From an uncultured Dehalococcoidia bacterium (GTDB taxonomy: Bacteria > Chloroflexota > Dehalococcoidia > Lucifugimonadales > UBA3495), in contig CATQHB010000002.1 of the NCBI GenBank assembly GCA_958295765.1, positions 2,344,091 through 2,408,090 of the forward strand: a DNA stretch of 64,000 nt, in the 5' to 3' direction. Made by a program: the position numbers and the translations under genes. Shown piece after piece: positions 52,777-63,401 of the stretch. Under the pieces are notes generated by a model that saw only the letters and a program-made list of their open reading frames with translations, was not told the DNA's origin and searched no databases. The number at the start of each line of letters is the position of its first letter. The first letter of the stretch is position 1.

Positions 52777-52842
52777 CGCTCATGGTGAGCTTGTCGAACC
52801 ATACCAATTCCGCCCTTCGACAAGCTCAGGGTGAGCGGGACG
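52777..52842. repeat. R2 inverted repeat
   Basis: Opposed arms CCGCTCATGGTGAGCTTGTC and CCTTCGACAAGCTCAGGGTG in the gap before the R1 array. Confidence 0.85.
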
Positions 52843-52870
52843 GGTAGGCACAGGGCAATTGTGTAATCAA

Positions 52871-53546
52871 CCCGTCATTCCGGCGCAGGCCGGAATCCAG
52901 AACCCTCGGTAGCCGGCGCGTTCTTTTCCGTGGGATTTCCTGGATTCCGGCCTGCGCCGGAACGACGGTTGTTTAGGACGGTTGATTAGAATGAATGGCG
53001 GTTGCCTGGGTTGAGCGGGTTAAGGGGCAAGGGCAATCACCATCATAAACCCGTCATCCCAACCCGTCGTTCCGGCGCAGGCCGGAATCCAGAACCCTCG
53101 GTAGCCGGCAAGTTCTTTTCCGGGGGATTTCCTGGATTCCGGCTTTCGCCGGAACGACGGTTGTTTAGGACGTTTGTTTAGAATGAATGACGGTTGCCTG
53201 GGTCGCCCTGGTTAAGGGGCAATGACAATCGCCATCATAAACCCGTCATACCAACCCGTCGTTCCGGCGCAGGCCGGAATCCAGAACCCTCGGTAGCCGG
53301 CAAGTTCTTTTCCGGGGGATTTCCTGGATTCCGGCTTTCGCCGGAACGACGGTTGCTTAGGACGGTTGCTTAGAATGAATGACGGTTGCCTGGGTCGCCC
53401 GGGTTAAGGGGCAATGGCAATCGCCATCATAAACCGGTCATCCCAACCCGTCATTCCGGCGCAGGCCGGAATCCAGAACCCTCGGTAGCCGGCACGTTCT
53501 TTTCCCGGGGATTTCCTGGATTCCGGCTTTCGCCGGAACGACGGTT
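52871..53546. repeat. Tandem array of four R1 hairpins, exact 192-bp period
   Basis: Complete R1 elements at 52871-52970, 53063-53162, 53255-53354 and 53447-53546, each start 192 bases from the last. The 92-bp linkers are also repeated (CATCATAAACC, GAATGACGGTTGCC, TTAAGGGGCAATG). The array fills the gap upstream of secA. Right arms of copies 2-4 read GGCTTTCGCC while left arms read GGCGCAGGCC, so arms are slightly mismatched. Confidence 0.95.
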
Positions 53547-53705
53547 TTACAGCAGGGATGACGGGTTTACGCGGCGATTGCCCGGTTACGCGCCGTCGCT
53601 GTGGTGAAAAAATCCGGCTATTCCGGTACAATAACTTAAGTTACCCGGTTACCGGATTAAAGATTACATTAAACCGAGACGTTCCCCGGAGGTAGTGGCA
53701 GGAAT

Positions 53706-56375
53706 ATGGTTACCTTGCTTCGTAAGTTTATCGGCGACCCCGGCGAAAAGGCGGTGGACAAAATCGGCCAGAGCCTGGTGCCGAAGATTAACGCCCTGGA
53801 GCCGGGACTCCAGAATCTTTCCGACGACCAACTGCGGGGGCAGACCGAGCGGTTCCGGGAACGCCTGGCCCGGGGCGAGACGCTGGACTACCTGCTCCCG
53901 GAAGCCTTTGCCGTCGTCCGGGAGGTGGCCCGCCGCCGGCTGGGGCAGCGTCATTATGACGTGCAGCTTATCGGCGGCGTGGCGCTGCACCAGGGCAAGA
54001 TTGCCGAGATGAAAACCGGCGAGGGCAAAACCCTGGTGGCGACCCTGCCGGTGTATCTGAACGCCCTGGCCGGCCAGGGCGTCCACGTGGTAACGGTCAA
54101 CGACTACCTGGCCCGCCGCGACCCGGTGTGGATGGGGCCAATCTACCACCACCTGGGGTTGACCGTCGGCTGCCTCCAGCACGACGCCGCCTACCAGTAT
54201 GACCCGGAAGTTACCGACACCGCCGCCCGTCAATCCGGGCCGGCCGAGGGGATGCGGTTCCTGCGCCAGGTCAGCCGGGCCGAAGCCTACCAGTGCGACG
54301 TGCTCTATGGCACCAATAACGAATTCGGCTTTGACTACCTGCGGGACAATATGTCCATTGAGGCCGCCCAACGGGTGCAGCGGGAGCGCAACTACGCCAT
54401 CGTTGACGAAGTGGACAACATCCTCATCGACGAGGCGCGGACGCCCCTGATAATCAGCGGGCCGGCCGAAGAGCCGGTACAGCACTACTACACCTTTGCC
54501 CGCCTGGCCCCCCGCCTGGAACCGGCCGACGACTTTACCATTGACGAGCGAACCCAGGCCATTTCCCTGACCCAGGAGGGCATCGGGAAGATGGAGCGGT
54601 GGAGCAAGGTCAGCAACCTGTATGACCCGGACAACTATCACCTGGTTCATTACATTGAGAACGCCCTGACCGCCCAGGTGCAGAAGAACCGGGATAAGGA
54701 TTACGTGGTGCGGGACGGGGAAGTGGTCATCGTTGACGAGTTCACCGGGCGGCTCCAGTTCGGGCGCCGCTGGTCCGACGGGCTGCACCAGGCGGTGGAG
54801 GCCAAGGAGGGGCTGAAAATCCAGCGGGAGAGCGTTACCTACGCCACCATTACCCTGCAAAACTACTTTCGGATGTACCGGAAACTGGCCGGAATGACCG
54901 GCACGGCGGCCACCGAAGCCGATGAGTTTTACAAGATTTACGGCCTGGAAGTGGCGGTGATACCCACCAACCTGGCAATGGTGCGGGAGGACGCGCCGGA
55001 CCAGGTTTTCCAGGGCGCCGAATCCAAGTGGCGGTCGGTGGTGGAAGACATCGTTACGATCCACGAAACCGGCCGGCCTATCCTGGTCGGCACTACCTCC
55101 ATCGAAGCCTCCGAGGAGTTGAGCCAGCGGCTGAAGCGGCGCGGTGTGGCCCACCAGGTATTGAACGCCAAGAACCACGAACACGAAGCGGCCATAGTGT
55201 CCCAGGCCGGCAGCCTGGGCGCCGTTACCGTCTCCACCAACATGGCCGGCCGCGGCACCGACATCGTGCTGGGCGGCAGCAGCAGCGGCGATAACGGCAA
55301 CGGCAACGGTAATCATTCCGACTGGCAGGCGGAACACGATAAGGTGGTAGCGCTGGGCGGCCTGCACGTCGTCGGCACCGAACACCACGACGCCCGGCGC
55401 ATCGACAATCAGCTACGGGGCCGCTCCGGCCGCCAGGGCGACCCGGGCAGTTCCCAGTTCTACGTGGCCCTGGAGGACGAACTGATGCAGCGTTTCGGCG
55501 GCGACCGCATCAAGTCGGTGATGGGCTGGACCGGGCTGGACGAAGATACGCCCATTGAGAACAAGCTCATCAGCAAGTCCATCAGCAGCGCCCAGGTCAA
55601 GGTGGAAGGCTACCACTTTGACATCCGCAAGCACCTGCTGAACTTTGACGACGTGCTCAATACCCAGCGGGCGGTTATCTACGCCGACCGGGAACGCATC
55701 CTGAACGGGGACAACCTGCGGGAAAAGATTGTAGAGATGCTGCGCCAGGAGTTTGCCGACCTGCTCCGCAAGCACCTGCCCGACCGCCACAACGATAACT
55801 GGGAGGTAACCAACTTTATCTCCGAGTTGATGCTGATTTGCCCCCTGCCCCCGGACCTGGCCGACGAGGAACAGGTGTACCGCTGGAAGCAGGAAGAAAT
55901 CGGCCAGAAACTTTGGGACTACGCCGAAACGGTCTATGAGGCCCGGGAGTCGGACCTGGGTTCGGACCAGATGCGGACTCTGGAACGGCTGCTGCTGCTG
56001 CGGGCCATTGACCTCCACTGGGTCAACCACCTGACCGCCATGGAAAACCTGCGTACCGGCATCGGCCTGCACGCCTACGGGCAGCGGGACCCGCTGGTGA
56101 TGTACCGCACCGAGGGCCACAAGGCGTTTCAGGAGTTGCTGCGCCGGATGCAGGTGGACGTGGTACATTCCCTGTTTCACGTTACGGTGGCCCAACAGCC
56201 GGCCAACGGCGCGGCCCGGCGCCGGCCGGCGGATTCGGCCAAGGCCAGCCCGATGCAGACGGTCATCGGCAACGGACGCCAGGCCGCTACCGGCGGGGCC
56301 AAAATCGGCCGCAACGCCCCCTGCCCCTGCAACAGCGGCAAGAAATACAAGCGCTGCTGCGGCGCCAACGTCTAG
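53706..56375 (+). CDS. secA: Preprotein translocase ATPase SecA
   Basis: 889 residues. Motor of Sec export. Nucleotide-binding motifs AEMKTGEGKTLVATLP and NYAIVDEVDNILIDEARTPLIIS, preprotein cross-linking and scaffold domains, NMAGRGTDIVLGG, and QLRGRSGRQGDPGSS. The C-terminal zinc motif is intact: RNAPCPCNSGKKYKRCCG. The N-terminus MVTLLRKFIGDPGEK is typical. GGAGG at 53687-53691 is rather far from the ATG. TACAAT at 53627-53632 is a -10 candidate just after the hairpin array. Confidence 0.97.
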   Translation: MVTLLRKFIGDPGEKAVDKIGQSLVPKINALEPGLQNLSDDQLRGQTERFRERLARGETLDYLLPEAFAVVREVARRRLGQRHYDVQLIGGVALHQGKIAEMKTGEGKTLVATLPVYLNALAGQGVHVVTVNDYLARRDPVWMGPIYHHLGLTVGCLQHDAAYQYDPEVTDTAARQSGPAEGMRFLRQVSRAEAYQCDVLYGTNNEFGFDYLRDNMSIEAAQRVQRERNYAIVDEVDNILIDEARTPLIISGPAEEPVQHYYTFARLAPRLEPADDFTIDERTQAISLTQEGIGKMERWSKVSNLYDPDNYHLVHYIENALTAQVQKNRDKDYVVRDGEVVIVDEFTGRLQFGRRWSDGLHQAVEAKEGLKIQRESVTYATITLQNYFRMYRKLAGMTGTAATEADEFYKIYGLEVAVIPTNLAMVREDAPDQVFQGAESKWRSVVEDIVTIHETGRPILVGTTSIEASEELSQRLKRRGVAHQVLNAKNHEHEAAIVSQAGSLGAVTVSTNMAGRGTDIVLGGSSSGDNGNGNGNHSDWQAEHDKVVALGGLHVVGTEHHDARRIDNQLRGRSGRQGDPGSSQFYVALEDELMQRFGGDRIKSVMGWTGLDEDTPIENKLISKSISSAQVKVEGYHFDIRKHLLNFDDVLNTQRAVIYADRERILNGDNLREKIVEMLRQEFADLLRKHLPDRHNDNWEVTNFISELMLICPLPPDLADEEQVYRWKQEEIGQKLWDYAETVYEARESDLGSDQMRTLERLLLLRAIDLHWVNHLTAMENLRTGIGLHAYGQRDPLVMYRTEGHKAFQELLRRMQVDVVHSLFHVTVAQQPANGAARRRPADSAKASPMQTVIGNGRQAATGGAKIGRNAPCPCNSGKKYKRCCGANV

Positions 56376-56416
56376 GAAAACCGGCCCCCCGGCAACCAAG
56401 TTGAGGAGGCAGCATT

Positions 56417-56611
56417 ATGTCCATCTTGAAAATCATCCTCTACGTCGCCCCCTTCCTGGCGGCCCTGGCAGTGTTATGGGTCGGAATAGGCGTCGGCTTG
56501 AATATGGATCCGGCGGACGGCAGTATGGTGGTCGGCACTATCCTGATCATTATCGCCCTCATAGCTGCCGCCCTCAATGTCGGCTGGATAGTGGCCTATA
56601 GCAAGAAGTAG
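56417..56611 (+). CDS. Small membrane protein, unknown
   Basis: 64 residues with two hydrophobic segments (KIILYVAPFLAALAVLWVGI and TILIIIALIAAALNVGWIVA) joined by NMDPADGSM and ending YSKK. TTGAGGAGG precedes the ATG. It begins 41 bases after secA and may be co-transcribed. No family recognised. Confidence 0.65.
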   Translation: MSILKIILYVAPFLAALAVLWVGIGVGLNMDPADGSMVVGTILIIIALIAAALNVGWIVAYSKK

Positions 56612-56749
56612 GGGGGCGGCGGGGGAAGCCCACCACAGGCGCCATCCTCCGGGTTGTTACGACAGCCATAGCAATACTGAACGTGCTGTCTTCAAGGAAA
56701 GCTAGGGCCTGACCTGATTGGTCATATCCTGTAACGATACAATCCGTTT

Positions 56750-57013
56750 GTGAGAAGAAGACACCGCAGGACGCTGGCGGCAATCTTCCGGCGGCCTACA
56801 CAATCAGGCATCCATTGGGACGACATTGTGTCCCTGCTACTGGCTTGCGGCGCCTATATTGAAGAGCGGGCCGGTTCGCGGCTGGCGGTGGAACTCAACG
56901 ATACCAGGGCCATATTCCACCGTCCCCATCCCCGGCAGGATACGGACAAAGGAACCATAGCGTCGATGCGAAGATTCCTGGCCGAAGCGGGAATCAATGA
57001 GGGCCAGCCATAA
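56750..57013 (+). CDS. hicA: HicA-type toxin
   Basis: 87 residues from a GTG. RRHRRTLAAIFRRPTQSGIHWDDIVSLLLACGA, then ERAGSRLAVELNDTRAIFHRPHP and KGTIASMRRFLAEAGI. This is the YcfA/HicA dsRNA-binding-fold toxin, an mRNA interferase; the usual catalytic His position reads GSR here, as in a large subgroup. The stop shares a base with the HicB start. First gene of a toxin-antitoxin island to 59231. Confidence 0.85.
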   Translation: MRRRHRRTLAAIFRRPTQSGIHWDDIVSLLLACGAYIEERAGSRLAVELNDTRAIFHRPHPRQDTDKGTIASMRRFLAEAGINEGQP

Positions 57014-57345
57014 TGATGGAGTATAAAGGATACCGCGGGGTGGTTACTTTTGATGACGAAGTTGACATCTTCCACGGCGAAGTAGTCGGCACCCGCGACG
57101 TCATCACCTTTCAGGGGCAGTCGGTTGAGGAACTGCGCAGCGCGTTCCAACTCTCCGTTGACGAATATCTGGAGTTCTGCGCCGACCGGGGAAAGGCCCC
57201 GGACAAACCCTTCTCCGGGGAGATTCCCCTCACCATAAGGCCGGAGATTCACCGGGCCGCCACGGCAGCGGCGCAAGCGGAAGGCAAAAGTCTCAACCAA
57301 TGGCTGTCGGAAACCATCGAGAAAGCAACGGCGCAAACCGCCTGA
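57013..57345 (+). CDS. hicB: HicB-type antitoxin
   Basis: 110 residues. A partial RNase H-like fold (YKGYRGVVTFDDEVDIFHGEVVGTRDVITFQ, VEELRSAFQLSVDEYLEFC) and a C-terminal ribbon-helix-helix (PLTIRPEIHRAATAAAQAEG, SLNQWLSETIEKA) that should bind its own operator. The TAATG overlap with hicA ensures co-translation. Confidence 0.9.
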   Translation: MMEYKGYRGVVTFDDEVDIFHGEVVGTRDVITFQGQSVEELRSAFQLSVDEYLEFCADRGKAPDKPFSGEIPLTIRPEIHRAATAAAQAEGKSLNQWLSETIEKATAQTA

Positions 57346-57368
57346 ATTGTATATACGGACTTCAGTTC

Positions 57369-57453
57369 ACGGTTTGTCCGAAGTGCTGGATGAGGCCGAG
57401 TTGCTGACCCGGCCTGTGGTAAAATAAATCAACTGCCGCCAGGGGGAAATGGT
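57369..57453 (+). pseudogene. 3' remnant of a TumE-like toxin gene
   Basis: The last ~55 bases of the toxin genes (GAAGTGCTGGATGAGGCCGA to the stop) plus the ribosome-site spacer ACTGCCGCCAGGGGGAAA, nearly identical to 58075-58159. It shows that a third module once stood here. Confidence 0.8.
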
Positions 57454-57741
57454 ATGGCAACCGCCAAAGGGAAGACCATCAAGACCGCGCAGTTCGAAGT
57501 CCCGGTGCGGGATGGACGCGAACTCCGGGAAGAGTTGCGCCGGAAGTTGCGCGCTTACGAACGCAAGTATCGAATATCCTCGGCGGAAATGGCCGCAAGG
57601 GTGCAGTCTGACCAAGTTCAGGAGACTCTGGAGATATTCAAGTGGATGTCCCACTATCGCGTGCTGGAGTCTATCGAATCCGTGACCCCCACGGCTGGAA
57701 CTCCTACGACAACTACCGGGTTCTCCACTACAAGTACCTAG
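57454..57741 (+). CDS. TumA-like antitoxin of a DUF6516/TumE module, module 1
   Basis: 95 residues. The helical core LREELRRKLRAYERKYRISSAEMAARVQ ... IFKWMSHYRVLESIE matches small antitoxins that precede TumE (DUF6516) toxins. The final 30 residues (Thr/Ser rich) overlap the toxin gene in another frame and probably arose by loss of the original stop. AGGGGGAAATGGT precedes the ATG. Confidence 0.7.
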   Translation: MATAKGKTIKTAQFEVPVRDGRELREELRRKLRAYERKYRISSAEMAARVQSDQVQETLEIFKWMSHYRVLESIESVTPTAGTPTTTTGFSTTST

Positions 57742-58133
57742 CGGAGCATCCATTTCTGGACGAATCCCGCCCCAACACTATCGAGCTCGATTTGCGGGAA
57801 GAAGATGGCGTTGCTTATCTGTACGTAATGGGAGAGTGTTATTGCCAGCGGGGTTTAACGCTCCAGGTTGCAATAGTGCTGGAAACCCGGTACGCCGGCA
57901 ACATTCTCCAGGTCAGGGGCATCAGCTACAACTATGTTGCCTGGCTACCCGGTCAATACCTGGTTCTAAAATATCACAATTGGCACGATAACCGGGACAC
58001 CTACATCCACCGGGCCTATAACCCTTTAACCGAACAGGAAATCCTCTACGAAGAACTGACCCGCTCCCAATTCCCGGTTTTCTCCGAAGTGCTGGACGAG
58101 GCCGAGTTGCTGACCCGGCCTGTGGTAGAATAA
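57642..58133 (+). CDS. TumE-like (DUF6516) toxin, module 1
   Basis: 163 residues. HGWNSYDNYRVLHYKYLAEHPFL, LQVAIVLETRYAGNILQVRGISYNYVAWL, LVLKYHNWHDNRDTYIHRAYNP. This is the beta-rich DUF6516 pattern of TumE-type toxins, inferred RNA-targeting. Its start lies 100 bases inside the antitoxin gene. Ends SEVLDEAELLTRPVVE, as in module 2. Confidence 0.75.
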   Translation: MDVPLSRAGVYRIRDPHGWNSYDNYRVLHYKYLAEHPFLDESRPNTIELDLREEDGVAYLYVMGECYCQRGLTLQVAIVLETRYAGNILQVRGISYNYVAWLPGQYLVLKYHNWHDNRDTYIHRAYNPLTEQEILYEELTRSQFPVFSEVLDEAELLTRPVVE

Positions 58134-58159
58134 CTCAACTGCCGCCAGGGGGAAAGGGT

Positions 58160-58738
58160 ATGGCAACCACGAAAGAGAAAAAGGTTAAGACCGCAAAGTT
58201 GGCCGCCGCCACGCCGGAGCAGCGTAAGTACGTCAATTCCTGGCGTCAGAAGATTCCCATTTACGAGCGCCTCTACGAAACGTCCTCGGCCAAAATGCTG
58301 GAACGGGTGAAATCCGGCCGGGCCAGGAATACCGCCGAGATTCGGGAGTGGATGGAGGCGTATCACGTCCTGGGGGAGTTGAACCAACTGCCCCCCACCG
58401 CCAGAAATGAGCCGCCGGCGTATCTATTCGGAAATCGCCGGGCGAGCAAAGCCGGCGTGATAAGTGAAGAAATAGTTTCCGCCCATACCCGGGTACGTAA
58501 AATAGACGGGGAGATTTATATGAAGCAGTTGCGCCGCCGGATTCGCGCCTGGGAACGCCGGTATGAAGTTTCCTCTGCGGAAATGCTCGAACTGATAAGT
58601 TGCGGCAAGGAAGAAGATACCGTGGATGTCCTTCTTTGGATGGGCGACTACCACTCCCTACGATCTATGGAGGGATTTCCCCGCAAGATTACAGAAAGCA
58701 GTGAACTTCCGCCAGCCCCTGACCCGGCGAGGCTTTAA
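58160..58738 (+). CDS. TumA-like antitoxin with duplicated domain, module 2
   Basis: 192 residues, twice the usual size. Two copies of the antitoxin core are visible: KIPIYERLYETSSAKMLERVKSG ... REWMEAYHVLGELNQL and RRRIRAWERRYEVSSAEMLELIS ... LLWMGDYHSLRSME, joined by a basic linker. Internal ATG at 58520 (MKQLRRR) could give the second domain alone. AGGGGGAAAGGGT precedes the ATG. Confidence 0.7.
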   Translation: MATTKEKKVKTAKLAAATPEQRKYVNSWRQKIPIYERLYETSSAKMLERVKSGRARNTAEIREWMEAYHVLGELNQLPPTARNEPPAYLFGNRRASKAGVISEEIVSAHTRVRKIDGEIYMKQLRRRIRAWERRYEVSSAEMLELISCGKEEDTVDVLLWMGDYHSLRSMEGFPRKITESSELPPAPDPARL

Positions 58739-58739
58739 G

Positions 58740-59231
58740 GTGGTGGCCCACCTATCCCGCTCCGGGATTGTCAGAAACAACGATCCCCATGGCTGGAACT
58801 CTTTTCACAACTATGCAATCATCCACGAAAAGCTCCTGTCGGAACATCTTTTCCTGGATTACTCCCTTCCAAGTACCATCATATTCCGAGACGATAGGAG
58901 CGAAGGCATCCCCCGCATCCGCGCTGAAGGAGTGGGCTACTGCCGGCGGGACGTTATTCTGGAGTTTGAAAAGCGATTAGATATAAGGTATCGCGGCAAC
59001 ATCCTGCAAGTCAGAGCCTACAGCTACATCTACGTAGCCCGAATTGAAGGTGTAGGGTTGGTGCTTAAATACCACAACCACCACGCCAACCCCGCCGCCT
59101 ACATCCACCGGGCCTACAACCCTTTAACCGGCGAACAAATCCTCTACGAAGAACTGACCCGCTCCCAATTCCCGGTTTTCTCCGAAGTGCTGGACGAGGC
59201 CGAGTTGCTGACCCGGCCGCCGGCAAAGTAA
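58740..59231 (+). CDS. TumE-like (DUF6516) toxin, module 2
   Basis: 163 residues from GTG at 58740, one base after the antitoxin stop and seven after GAGG; the frame from ATG 58626 is an alternative. HGWNSFHNYAIIHEKLLSEH, RYRGNILQVRAYSYIYVAR, LVLKYHNHHANPAAYIHRAYNP. The C-terminal 40 residues are almost identical to module 1 while the N-terminal half has diverged. RNA-targeting activity is inferred from the family. Confidence 0.75.
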   Translation: MVAHLSRSGIVRNNDPHGWNSFHNYAIIHEKLLSEHLFLDYSLPSTIIFRDDRSEGIPRIRAEGVGYCRRDVILEFEKRLDIRYRGNILQVRAYSYIYVARIEGVGLVLKYHNHHANPAAYIHRAYNPLTGEQILYEELTRSQFPVFSEVLDEAELLTRPPAK

Positions 59232-59266
59232 AAGTATAACCCAGCCTAGTCCCCTGCTCTTACTCT

Positions 59267-61657
<2,391 letters not shown>

Positions 61658-61710
61658 AACATTACAGCATACCCCATAGCCCCAAGCCGGTCAATGAACC
61701 CGGGGTAGAT

Positions 61711-61809
61711 AACATGGATATACAGGATTTACAGGATAGAGATAGGGATAGGGATAAAGATAAGGATAAATAAAAATATAAAATCCTGTAAATCCTGTAT
61801 ATCCATGTT
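61711..61809. repeat. 27-bp perfect inverted repeat around a GATARR run
   Basis: Arms AACATGGATATACAGGATTT... at 61711-61737 and its complement at 61783-61809, each containing a doubled ACAGGAT unit. The centre (61735-61775) is a degenerate GATAGG/GATAAG hexamer run, almost all purine. It separates divergent copA and the MFS gene, so any promoters must lie beside or within it. Confidence 0.9.
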
Positions 61810-61917
61810 AAACCCCGGCAGAAGCGGGCAACCTTGACATATCCGGGATTTGCCAGCAGGATAGGGGCTATTCCGCTGCCACCGCAACCGCCGCCGCAAC
61901 CGGAAACTGGAGGGCTA

Positions 61918-63321
61918 TTGCTCAACCTTAATCTCAGGCCGTCCCAACTGTCCGTGGGCAACCGGCCGATTCACTACGCCTGGGTCATCGTCGGCGTGGC
62001 CGCGCTGATGCGGCTAAGCTCCTCCAGCTTTCGCACCTCCTCCAGCATCCTGATTCCCCGCCTGGTGGAAACCTTTGGCTGGAGCTATGGAACGGTGGGC
62101 GGGGCCTTTGCCCTGCAATGGGTGGTTTCCGGGTTATTCGGCCCGCCGGCCGGCTGGCTGGGCGACCGCTACGGCGTGCGGGTAACTATGGCGTTAGGGG
62201 CGGCCATTTTCATCCTCGGAATGGTCCTGACCAGCACGGTCAATCACTGGTTGCAGTTCTACTTTTACTTTGGCATCCTGGTCAGCGCGTCAATGGGCAT
62301 CTTTCAGGTGCCGCTGACCGCCGGGGTTACGTTGTGGTTCCACCGGCGCTTGGGCGTGGGGATGGGGCTGTTGCAGGCGTCTCAGGGGCTGGGGCCGATT
62401 GTAGCGGTGCCGCTGATTCTGCTCATCGTCGGCCTCTTTGGCGGCGGCGAGAGCGGGCTGCGGGCCGCCTTCTGGATCCCCGGCATCGGCGGCGGGATAC
62501 TGCTATTGCTGCTGGTGCGACTCTTTTACAACGAACCGGCCGACATCGGCATCCGTCCATTGGGCGCGGCAGCGGACGAACCGCTGCGCCGCCTGCAACG
62601 GGGGGAGACGGCCCAGGCCCGGGCCAAGGTGTTCCTGAAACAGGTACTTCGCACCCCGACTTTCTGGAACCTCATCGGCATCCACTATTGGGGTTGCGCC
62701 GGCCACGCCATCGTAATGGTGTTTATCGTAGCTATGGCCGAGGAGGCGGGGGTGCCGCCGGTCCAGGCCGCCGGAACCTTTGTCGTCCTCACCGTCTCCA
62801 GTACCCTGACCCGGTTCGCCGTGCCCATTCTGGCCGACCACCTGGGCAGCAAGGGGGTTATGGGGGTGTGCTTTTTCCTGCAAGTGGCGCCGGTGGCCCT
62901 GCTGTTTTTTGCCGACAGCGCCTGGATGTTCTACCTCTTTGCCGTCCTGTTCGGCATCGGGTTCGGGGGCGAGATGACCGCCTTCCCCATTATCAACCGC
63001 CAGTATTACGGCAACGCCCCCATCGGGACCACCTACGGATTGCAGATGATGGGCGCCGGCATTGGCATGGCCTCCGGCTCCTTAATCGGGGGGCTGCTGC
63101 GGACATTTACCGCCGGCTTCACCTACCCGGCGATCATCGCCTCCGGCGGGTTCACCGCCACCATCGCCGCGTCCCTGTTTTTCAGCTCCCTGGGGGTAAT
63201 CTCCATCCTGCTGCTGCCCCGCACCTCCCGCCACCAACTGCCCGACTGGGAGGAGTCCCTGCCGGAGCAGTACCGCACTGACGCCCCACCCCGGCCGGCG
63301 GGGCCGGTGTCGGGGGATTAG
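61918..63321 (+). CDS. MFS transporter (OFA/MCT-like)
   Basis: 467 residues, twelve hydrophobic segments. The start HYAWVIVGVAALMRLSSSSFRTSSSI, WLGDRYGVRVTMALGA (motif A), the TTYGLQMMGAGIGMASG stretch near the C-terminus and the long central loop match OFA or monocarboxylate-type permeases. TTG at 61918 follows GGAGGG at short spacing; TTG at 61834 would add 28 poorly conserved Pro-rich residues. Substrate probably an organic acid. Confidence 0.85.
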   Translation: MLNLNLRPSQLSVGNRPIHYAWVIVGVAALMRLSSSSFRTSSSILIPRLVETFGWSYGTVGGAFALQWVVSGLFGPPAGWLGDRYGVRVTMALGAAIFILGMVLTSTVNHWLQFYFYFGILVSASMGIFQVPLTAGVTLWFHRRLGVGMGLLQASQGLGPIVAVPLILLIVGLFGGGESGLRAAFWIPGIGGGILLLLLVRLFYNEPADIGIRPLGAAADEPLRRLQRGETAQARAKVFLKQVLRTPTFWNLIGIHYWGCAGHAIVMVFIVAMAEEAGVPPVQAAGTFVVLTVSSTLTRFAVPILADHLGSKGVMGVCFFLQVAPVALLFFADSAWMFYLFAVLFGIGFGGEMTAFPIINRQYYGNAPIGTTYGLQMMGAGIGMASGSLIGGLLRTFTAGFTYPAIIASGGFTATIAASLFFSSLGVISILLLPRTSRHQLPDWEESLPEQYRTDAPPRPAGPVSGD

Positions 63322-63401
63322 GGGGTATAATCCCGAAAACGGGGAAAGTTTAAGAAAGTAGCGCCAACCTGACCGTTAACAAAGACAGTTTAAGGTGAGA
63401 T

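Noticed and set aside
52871-53546. CRISPR array
   Set aside because: The repeated unit is a 100-bp palindrome with near-identical 92-bp linkers, so there are no unique spacers; no cas genes are present.
57642-57741. Frameshift error joining antitoxin and toxin of module 1
   Set aside because: Module 2 has separate antitoxin and toxin frames with its own toxin start, and the overlap is consistent with two genes.
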